A stretch of 64,000 nucleotides of DNA from Anaerolineales bacterium. Its GTDB lineage: Bacteria > Chloroflexota > Anaerolineae > Anaerolineales > Villigracilaceae. Made by a program: the position numbers and the translations under genes. Under the pieces are notes generated by a model that was not told the origin of the DNA, searched no databases, and worked only from the letters and a program-made list of their open reading frames with translations. The stretch spans positions 248,001 to 312,000 of the forward strand of contig JACKAW010000002.1 of assembly GCA_020634885.1 (NCBI GenBank). Reading direction: 5' to 3'. Below, piece after piece: positions 58,333 through 64,000 of the stretch. The first letter of the stretch is position 1; each line of letters begins with the position of its first letter.

Positions 58333-58782
58333 ATGAAGAAGGTGAGTATTTTTCTTGATAGCAGCGCTTTAATTGCAGGGGTAATTTCCGAAAATGGCGC
58401 GGCTCATGTCTTGCTTCAACTTGGTGAGACCGAAAGTGTGTCGTTGACGATCAGTAAATTCGTATTCAACGAAACCACTCGTTCCATTGGTAGAAAGTCT
58501 CCTGAGAATTTGGCAAATGTTCAGAAAGAAATAGAAAAAGCAAAAATTGTCATTGCTCAAGACCCATCACAAGAAGAAATTCAGGCAAATTTATATTTGA
58601 TGGATGATCCAGATGATGTCCCTGTTTTGCTTGCTGCCATCAAAGCCAAGGTGGATTATCTGGCCACACATGACCACAAACATTTTCTAAACGATCCAAA
58701 AGTTGCCGAAAAAGCGGGATTGAAAATCGGGACTCCAGGCGATGTCCTTGCATGGATACGGGAAAATTTAAATTTACAGTAA
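58333..58782 (+). CDS. PIN-domain toxin (VapC-like)
   Basis: A 149-residue PIN ribonuclease. The acidic active-site residues are D9 (FLDSSALIAG), E47 (FNETTR), D95 (DPDDVPVLLAAI) and D114 (LATHDHKHF), all present. It would cleave RNA when free of the AbrB-type partner encoded directly upstream. Confidence 0.86.
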   Translation: MKKVSIFLDSSALIAGVISENGAAHVLLQLGETESVSLTISKFVFNETTRSIGRKSPENLANVQKEIEKAKIVIAQDPSQEEIQANLYLMDDPDDVPVLLAAIKAKVDYLATHDHKHFLNDPKVAEKAGLKIGTPGDVLAWIRENLNLQ

Positions 58783-58794
58783 TAGCTGTGAATA

Positions 58795-58823
58795 AAAAGA
58801 GCGCCGACATCGGCGCTCTTTTT
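58795..58823. terminator. bidirectional terminator
   Basis: AAAAAGAGCGCCGA and TCGGCGCTCTTTTT pair closely, ending both the AbrB/PIN pair and the convergent aminotransferase gene. Confidence 0.92.
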
Positions 58824-58825
58824 AT

Positions 58826-59995
58826 TCACGAAATTCCATCCAAAGCTTTCTTCATCTTATCCAACCCTTCCTTCAACCGTGCCCGGGATGTGCCGAAGTT
58901 GATGCGCACGTGCCCTGCACCCTCTTTACCGAATATCTTGCCCTCGCTTACAGCGACTTTTGCTTTCTCTTTGAAGAACTCAAATGGCGAGCCTTCAATG
59001 GCGGTCTGGGTGAAATCGAGCCAGCCGAGGTACGTCGCATCGGGAACCGTCGTGCGGACATTCGGCATGTAACGGGTGACATACTCTACAAGAAAATCAC
59101 GGTTGCCGGTCAGGTGGCGGTTCAAGTCAGCCAACCAACCGTCACACTTGCCAGAGAATGCCGCTTTGGAGGCGTGCAGCCCCGGGCTGGCAACATGCAA
59201 GCGTAAATGATTCAACTCGGTATTGTAGCGTTCGCGCAAATCTTTATTTGGGATGATGGCAAACCCGCAAAACAGACCGGCGATATTAAAAGTCTTGGAA
59301 GGTGCGACCAGGGTGATCACATGCTTTTCGATCTCACGTGAAAGTTTTGCCATCGGTGTAAATGTATTACCGTCCAGTAAAAGCTCAGAATGAATTTCAT
59401 CCGATACGATCAAAACCTTGTGCTTGATGCAGATCTCTGCCATACGGGTCATTTCTTTGCGCGAGAAGATAATGCCCAACGGGTTATGCGGATTGCACAA
59501 CAGGAAAATCCCCGCCTTCTTTACGCGCTTCTCGAACAGATCCCAATCGATCTCGTAGGTCATGATATTCCCCTTCACATTTTTCACCAACGGAATATCG
59601 ATCTGCGGAACGCCGATATTGTTCTTCACTTCATGGAACTCGTTATACACCGGTGTTTGGATCGCCACACCTTTTTTGGGCGAGGCGAATGCCCGCACCG
59701 CCACACTATACGCGCTGACAATACCGGTCACCGCTGAAACAGCCTCCGGCTGCACCTTCCACTTATAAAGGCTTTCCATGCGGCTTGCCACCACTTCAGG
59801 TAATTGCGTATTATGCGCCCACTCATATCCGTATACGCCATGGTCAAGCTGCTTTCGCAGTGCATCCAGGATCGGCTTTGGGGCGGGGAAGTCCATATCT
59901 GCCACCCACATGGGCAGAATATCTTTTTTATACAAATTCCATTTGATGTCCGTATCGAACTTGCGGCGGTTGGGAGTACTGTTGAAATTGGTCAT
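58826..59995 (-). CDS. PatB/MalY-type cystathionine beta-lyase
   Basis: A PLP-dependent fold-type I enzyme of 389 residues. WNLYKKDILPMWVADMDFPAPKPI is the PatB/MalY signature; the PLP lysine lies in APSKTFNIAGL, and CNPHNPLGIIFSRKEM and SDEIHSELLL are typical. It cleaves C-S bonds of cystathionine or cysteine conjugates. The start at 59995 has GAGGAATT upstream; a longer form to 60028 would cover a repeat. Confidence 0.9.
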   Translation of the reverse strand: MTNFNSTPNRRKFDTDIKWNLYKKDILPMWVADMDFPAPKPILDALRKQLDHGVYGYEWAHNTQLPEVVASRMESLYKWKVQPEAVSAVTGIVSAYSVAVRAFASPKKGVAIQTPVYNEFHEVKNNIGVPQIDIPLVKNVKGNIMTYEIDWDLFEKRVKKAGIFLLCNPHNPLGIIFSRKEMTRMAEICIKHKVLIVSDEIHSELLLDGNTFTPMAKLSREIEKHVITLVAPSKTFNIAGLFCGFAIIPNKDLRERYNTELNHLRLHVASPGLHASKAAFSGKCDGWLADLNRHLTGNRDFLVEYVTRYMPNVRTTVPDATYLGWLDFTQTAIEGSPFEFFKEKAKVAVSEGKIFGKEGAGHVRINFGTSRARLKEGLDKMKKALDGIS

Positions 59996-60012
59996 AATTC
60001 CTCTTCTATTTT

Positions 60013-60038
60013 GTAGGGGCAGGGTCACCTCGCCCTAC
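60013..60038. repeat. short GTAGGG palindromic repeat
   Basis: GTAGGGGC...GCCCTAC, a smaller relative of the element at 51209-51276, in the gap between the aminotransferase and methyltransferase genes. Confidence 0.5.
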
Positions 60039-60042
60039 AGTT

Positions 60043-60687
60043 TTATTTTTTATATGCCACGATCATCCCGTCTCGCATCGGCACAAGCGAGACGATCCAA
60101 TCAGGGTCTTGCGTGATCTGTTTTGTAAATTCATGCACGCCCAATGTGGTCGGCGAAATATCGGTCTTGTCAAAAATGCGTCCGTTCCAAAGCATATTAT
60201 CAATAATAAGCAAACCGCCGGAACGCAGCTTCTCTTTGATGACCGGCAGCGATGCCGGATATGCCTCTTTATCAATATCATTGAAGATGATATCGAACAG
60301 ACCTTCGCTTTGCTTCAGAGCCTCGACCGCCTCCGAAACATGGAACTGCACCCGATCTGCGCATCCCAACCGGACGAGGTGGCTGCGTGCTCTTTCAGAG
60401 AGTTCCTCCTCCCAGACGGTGTGATGCACAACCCCTCCGCCATTTTCAACGACCGCTTTCGCAAACCACGCCGTGGAATATCCATAGCCCGACCCCAACT
60501 CAAAAACAGACTTTGCATTGATCATCCGCGCCAGTTGATAACAATAATATCCACACGCCGCGCCGATGATGGGGAAGCCGTGCTCTTCGGCGTAGGCTTC
60601 CATCTTCAATAACTCCGCTTCACGCGGCGGGACAAGCGAAGTCATGTATTCTTGTGCTGCATCATACGTCAATAAAGGGCTATTCAT
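60043..60687 (-). CDS. O-methyltransferase (class I, SAM-dependent)
   Basis: A 214-residue COMT-type methyltransferase. SAM motif I is FELGSGYGYSTAWFA, followed by VVHHTVWEEELSERA and IIFNDIDKEAYPASLPVIKEKLRSGGLLIIDNMLWNGR with the metal-binding Asp and Asn. The acceptor is unknown. It lies upstream of the PatB-like gene on the same strand. Confidence 0.87.
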   Translation of the reverse strand: MNSPLLTYDAAQEYMTSLVPPREAELLKMEAYAEEHGFPIIGAACGYYCYQLARMINAKSVFELGSGYGYSTAWFAKAVVENGGGVVHHTVWEEELSERARSHLVRLGCADRVQFHVSEAVEALKQSEGLFDIIFNDIDKEAYPASLPVIKEKLRSGGLLIIDNMLWNGRIFDKTDISPTTLGVHEFTKQITQDPDWIVSLVPMRDGMIVAYKK

Positions 60688-60761
60688 GGCAAGTCTCCTA
60701 AACGCCTGAATTTTACATCAACTGAAAACCAACTGTACATCACGGGTGTATAATCCGCCCG

Positions 60762-61205
60762 ATGAAACAAGATACTTTTGAAAAACAGATCCACATCCGC
60801 TCAGATGTTAAAACTGTACTGGCAGCAGTTTCCGAATTTAGCCAGCACCATAAAATTCACCCGCTGATCGTTAAAGTAGAGCAAGCTGAAGTGCCGGAGG
60901 GAGTGTTACGCCGCTACTTCATCACCGACCAGTTGCAATGGGGACCGCTCAAATTCAAGATCAAATACCGCGCCGATATCCTCTCGTTAACCGAGAACGA
61001 AGTCCATACCGAGGCGTACCAATCGCCCAATACCTTTATCGATAACATCACCTCCGTAACGCCCGCCGAAGATGGTGTTCTTTTAAAAGAGAAAGTAACT
61101 TTAAAAGCGCCAAGCCTTCTGTTTGATTATGCCTTCAAACAGGCAGAGGCGGCGCATGGAGAAATGCTTTTGCGCCTCAAGAAATTCATTGAAGCACAAA
61201 AATAA
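60762..61205 (+). CDS. SRPBCC-like protein
   Basis: A 147-residue soluble protein with the START/SRPBCC layout: FEKQIHIRSDVKTVLAAVSEFSQHHKIHPLIVKVE at the N terminus, central beta strands, and a long C-terminal helix (FDYAFKQAEAAHGEMLLRLKKFIEAQ). It would bind a hydrophobic ligand or take part in polyketide or lipid chemistry. The function is not known. Confidence 0.7.
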   Translation: MKQDTFEKQIHIRSDVKTVLAAVSEFSQHHKIHPLIVKVEQAEVPEGVLRRYFITDQLQWGPLKFKIKYRADILSLTENEVHTEAYQSPNTFIDNITSVTPAEDGVLLKEKVTLKAPSLLFDYAFKQAEAAHGEMLLRLKKFIEAQK

Positions 61206-61304
61206 AATTCTTCAAAATGCGTTAATCGTAGAAAGATAATACCTGATAGAATATTTTGGTTGCGGCTCTACCGCACTGATTAAAATCCAAGGATCCCGCC
61301 CTGA

Positions 61305-62498
61305 ATGAAATTAAACCTACGGCTCTTTTGGCGAACCTTCTACCGTTCCTTCCTCAAGTCAAAGAACACCCCCGCCCAACTCACAAAAAAAAGAATAACA
61401 TTCCTGCTCCTGTTCTACATCGTCTGGCCGCTTGGGCAGATAATGCACTGGTTCTTCTTCTGGCTCGATGATATTCTCTTCCCCGCCTACAAAAACCATC
61501 CCATTGAAAAACCCCTTTTCATCATTGGCAACTTCCGCAGCGGCTCCACCTTTTTGCACCGCCTGCTCTCGCGCGATGCTGAAACCTTCACCAGCTTAAC
61601 CACTTGGGATATCTACCTGACCCCTTCTGTCACACAAAAGAAGATCACGCAATTTGTAGCGGCGCTCGATAATAAATACTTCGGTCGCTTTTTGCACCGA
61701 GCCTTGTTTGCATTTGACCGTGCCACATTGGGCAAGATCAAGATACACCCCATCTCGTTCTTTCAACCCGAAGAGGATGAGAACATCCACATGCATATTT
61801 GGGATGGCTACTTCGTCACTTTCCTCTTCCCGTTCATGGATGAGTTCCCCGATTACATTCACTTCGATCAGGCGCTCAGCCCTGCCCACAAGAAACGGAT
61901 CATGACCTTCTACAAGTCCATGATCCAGCGCCACCTGTATGCCACGGGCAAGAAGCATTTTGTGGCGAAAAACCCCGCTTTTAGCGCCAAGGTCGAAACG
62001 CTGACCGAGTTCTTCCCCGATGCACGCATTCTCTACCTCGCTCGCAACCCGCTCGATATGCTGCCCTCCACCGTTTCATGGATCAATTACGCCCGTGGAC
62101 AGTTCACCGGTCCGCATGGCGGCTACCAGTACTTGGATGAAATTTTGGAAATGACCCAGCACTGGTATCGCTACCCGCTGCAATATATTGATTCGCATCC
62201 CTCTCCCCGCAATTTGATCGTCAATTACGATGACCTGATTCAACGTCCCGAAGCGGTCATTCGCGGATTTTACGAGCAATTCAACTATCCCGATAAACCC
62301 GGGCTGCCCATCATCATTGACCAGGCTGTAAAAGAGACCATGACCTTCAGCAGCGACCATTCCTACTCGTACGAAAAAATGGGCTTCACCCGCGCGGGGA
62401 TTGTCCAAATGTACAAGGATATTTTTGAACGCTTCAATTTTGATACCCGCGAACAAGAGCATCTGGTTCCAGTGCAGCGCATGGAACTGGAACGATAA
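61305..62498 (+). CDS. sulfotransferase family protein
   Basis: A 397-residue protein with a hydrophobic N terminus (about 30-60, a likely membrane anchor or hairpin) and a sulfotransferase-3-type domain: the 5' loop IIGNFRSGSTFLHRLLS (about 72-88) and ILYLARNPLDMLPSTVSW near residue 245. No clear PAPS-like C-terminal loop is read, but KMGFTRAGIVQMY follows. The acceptor is unknown. The second sulfotransferase in the window. Confidence 0.85.
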   Translation: MKLNLRLFWRTFYRSFLKSKNTPAQLTKKRITFLLLFYIVWPLGQIMHWFFFWLDDILFPAYKNHPIEKPLFIIGNFRSGSTFLHRLLSRDAETFTSLTTWDIYLTPSVTQKKITQFVAALDNKYFGRFLHRALFAFDRATLGKIKIHPISFFQPEEDENIHMHIWDGYFVTFLFPFMDEFPDYIHFDQALSPAHKKRIMTFYKSMIQRHLYATGKKHFVAKNPAFSAKVETLTEFFPDARILYLARNPLDMLPSTVSWINYARGQFTGPHGGYQYLDEILEMTQHWYRYPLQYIDSHPSPRNLIVNYDDLIQRPEAVIRGFYEQFNYPDKPGLPIIIDQAVKETMTFSSDHSYSYEKMGFTRAGIVQMYKDIFERFNFDTREQEHLVPVQRMELER

Positions 62499-62499
62499 A

Positions 62500-62546
62500 A
62501 ATCAACAAAAAAGAGCCTCGATTTGCGAGGCTCTTTTTTGTTGATT
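62500..62546. terminator. long bidirectional terminator
   Basis: A perfect 21-bp arm pair with core AGAGCCTCG-ATTTG-CGAGGCTCT flanked by A- and T-runs; it separates the sulfotransferase gene from the convergent lgt. Confidence 0.95.
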
Positions 62547-63629
62547 CTATGACTCGGTTTTCTTTTTACGAGCAGGGGCTTTCTTTGCCGTTGAAGAAGT
62601 AGAGGCTTTCTTCGTTGCAGTCTTCTTTTCAGTTGTTGCCTTGGGTTTAACTGCGGTTTTGCGTTTTACGGCGGCTTTCTTTGCGGGCGCTTCTTCAGCC
62701 GCAAGAACAGGCTCGGGAGCGGCATCCAGTTTTCGGGTCCGGGTGGAGGCGGTGGTTTTCTTTTCCACTTTCTTGATCCAGTAGTCTTCCTCCCAATCTT
62801 CGGCGGCGGCAAGTTGAATTTTGCCGTAGCGGGCGAGGTACATGACAACGCCTGCCACGCCCATGAGGAAGGCGACCAGCATGGAGGTGGTAATGAAGGT
62901 ATCGCCGAGGCGGGGCTGATCGGGGCGGAAGAATTCAATGAACACGCGGATGAAGCCGGCGAAGATGAGCCACAGGCTGAAGAGTGTGCCGGGTTTGTTT
63001 TCTTCTTCGTATCGGCGTGAGAACCACATGATGAAGAGGAATGCCAGCACGTTGAGGATCATCTCATAGAAATAGGTGGGATGAAAACGGGTGGTGGCTG
63101 GGAACAGGCTCATATCGGCGTATTGTGCCAGGCGGCGTTCGGCAGGGATGAGCGCCCCCCATGGCAGGGTGGTCGGCTGACCGTATAGTTCCTGGTTGAT
63201 GAAGTTGCCCCACCTGCCCACGGCTTGCCCCAACAAAGCGACTGGCGCAACCGCATCCATGAACAGCCAGACATCGTAGCCGTTATTTTTCAAGTAGATG
63301 ATGAGGGTGATGGCGCCAAACAGCAAACCGCCAAAAAAGTGCAAACCGGCAATCGGCGGGCGGATGATGGACATGGGGTCTTCAAGATAAATGCGATTGC
63401 CGCCGATGATGGCATTCATCACATACCACAGGCGGGCACCAAGAATACCGGCAACCACCGCCCAGACCATGGCATCCAGCAGCACTTCGCCATTCTCGCC
63501 GCGACGGCGTACTTCACGTTCGGCTAACCAACCGCCGATCATCACACCAGACATGACGATCAAGCCGTACCATGTCAGCTCAATATGCAATGTAAATAAC
63601 TTAAAACTAAATAGTACAGGGTCTATCAT
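62547..63629 (-). CDS. lgt: prolipoprotein diacylglyceryl transferase with basic tail
   Basis: Transfers diacylglycerol from phosphatidylglycerol to the lipobox Cys of prolipoproteins. The core has about seven helices, with the signature GQAVGRWGNFINQELYG and the catalytic-loop Arg/Tyr pattern (ARLWYVM). After about residue 270 the protein adds a Lys/Ala/Thr-rich tail of roughly 90 residues (KKTATKKASTSSTAKKAPARKKK), histone-like and cytoplasmic if the last helix ends inside. At least five predicted lipoproteins in the window depend on it. Confidence 0.92.
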   Translation of the reverse strand: MIDPVLFSFKLFTLHIELTWYGLIVMSGVMIGGWLAEREVRRRGENGEVLLDAMVWAVVAGILGARLWYVMNAIIGGNRIYLEDPMSIIRPPIAGLHFFGGLLFGAITLIIYLKNNGYDVWLFMDAVAPVALLGQAVGRWGNFINQELYGQPTTLPWGALIPAERRLAQYADMSLFPATTRFHPTYFYEMILNVLAFLFIMWFSRRYEEENKPGTLFSLWLIFAGFIRVFIEFFRPDQPRLGDTFITTSMLVAFLMGVAGVVMYLARYGKIQLAAAEDWEEDYWIKKVEKKTTASTRTRKLDAAPEPVLAAEEAPAKKAAVKRKTAVKPKATTEKKTATKKASTSSTAKKAPARKKKTES

Positions 63630-63769
63630 TTGCTACCTCTGAGTTAAATTTTGCAGATTATACACCCGCCGCGCTAAAACAATTCCCTTGTGGGGTTTCA
63701 TCGCGGTGAGGGTATGATATTATCGCCTGCACATAAACGCATTGCCCTCAGAGGAGGCAGAAACCAATT

Positions 63770-64000
63770 ATGTTTTCTTTCATCATGCGGCGAATTTTGG
63801 GAATGCTGATCTTACTGGCTGGGGTCAACTTTGTTGCATTCACCTATGCACATTATGGGCGTTATGCCCAACTTGAAAATAACCCCATCTTTGCGCGGCA
63901 GGAGGAAATTCTGCCGGTCTTCCCAGCTTATTTTGAATATATAAATGCCTTCCTAAAAGGGGAGCCGCCCGCCGTGCCCACCTCGGCAGGTCTAACCGTG
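63770..64000 (+). CDS. ABC transporter permease, 5' part only
   Basis: The first 77 codons of a gene cut by the window end. MFSFIMRRILGMLILLAGVNFVAFTYAHYG is typical of the DppB/OppB-type permease N terminus (RRILxxxxLLxGVxxxxF), with the following periplasmic loop. GAGGAGG lies about 11 nt before the ATG; an in-frame ATG at 63785 is an alternative. Most likely a peptide or nickel transporter permease. Confidence 0.65.
   Translation, partial: MFSFIMRRILGMLILLAGVNFVAFTYAHYGRYAQLENNPIFARQEEILPVFPAYFEYINAFLKGEPPAVPTSAGLTV

Overview
The window looks like a chromosomal segment of a facultatively aerobic or microaerophilic bacterium, most probably Chloroflexota (class Anaerolineae). That placement is an inference from gene content, moderate GC, dense 7-bp tandem repeats and short palindromic intergenic repeats; no marker was searched. 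Nearly all genes have clear ribosome binding sites and sit in short operons with 1-4 bp overlaps.

Layout. 0-10 kb is housekeeping: an HpcH/HpaI-type aldolase, a glutaredoxin-like protein, an orphan groES, a 38-codon membrane peptide gene, tRNA-Leu(CAG), gyrA, a membrane GGDEF protein, birA, a LysM/M23 peptidase and rho. 10-25 kb is a minus-strand respiratory cluster: Rrf2 regulator - two SCO copper chaperones - ba3-type oxidase subunits IIa, II and I - one large fused cytochrome b / 2x[4Fe-4S] / MvhD-like / cytochrome c protein - a lipoprotein - a second Rrf2 regulator - cydA - cydB - fused cydDC. Both regulators carry the same C-x6-C-x5-C cluster motif and lie next to strong inverted repeats. 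The simplest reading is one oxygen- or NO-responsive terminal respiration locus in which the fused protein passes quinol electrons to the ba3 oxidase in place of a bc1 complex; no Rieske protein is visible. 25-31 kb has a SulP transporter, tandem PlsC-like acyltransferases, a PilZ protein, a thiolase, a lipoprotein and an HExxH protein. 31-35 kb holds an isolated GHKL ATPase plus Lys/Ala/Pro-rich protein pair.

34.7-47.3 kb carries a B12-binding subunit with MeaB, then GNAT, prs, mutM and a membrane-anchored protein. Next come a glycosyltransferase-like protein and a sulfotransferase (minus), and then an unusual three-gene set in which a Cas4-like nuclease is split over two membrane-anchored proteins flanking a HEAT-like protein, followed by nadK, a B-box-like membrane protein and recN. 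47-53 kb has tRNA-Arg(CCT), a PMT-like glycosyltransferase, a discoidin-like lipoprotein, an unknown protein and ettA with a decayed copy of its own 3' end.

53-59 kb is a small defence and toxin-antitoxin island: an MqsR-like toxin with an HTH-Panacea antitoxin, an HNH nuclease, a truncated Vsr, one intact and two decayed DUF559 nucleases, a nucleotidyltransferase/winged-helix pair and an AbrB/PIN pair, with palindromic operators. 59-64 kb returns to metabolism: a PatB/MalY aminotransferase, an O-methyltransferase, an SRPBCC-like protein, a sulfotransferase, lgt with a basic tail, and the start of an ABC permease cut by the window end.
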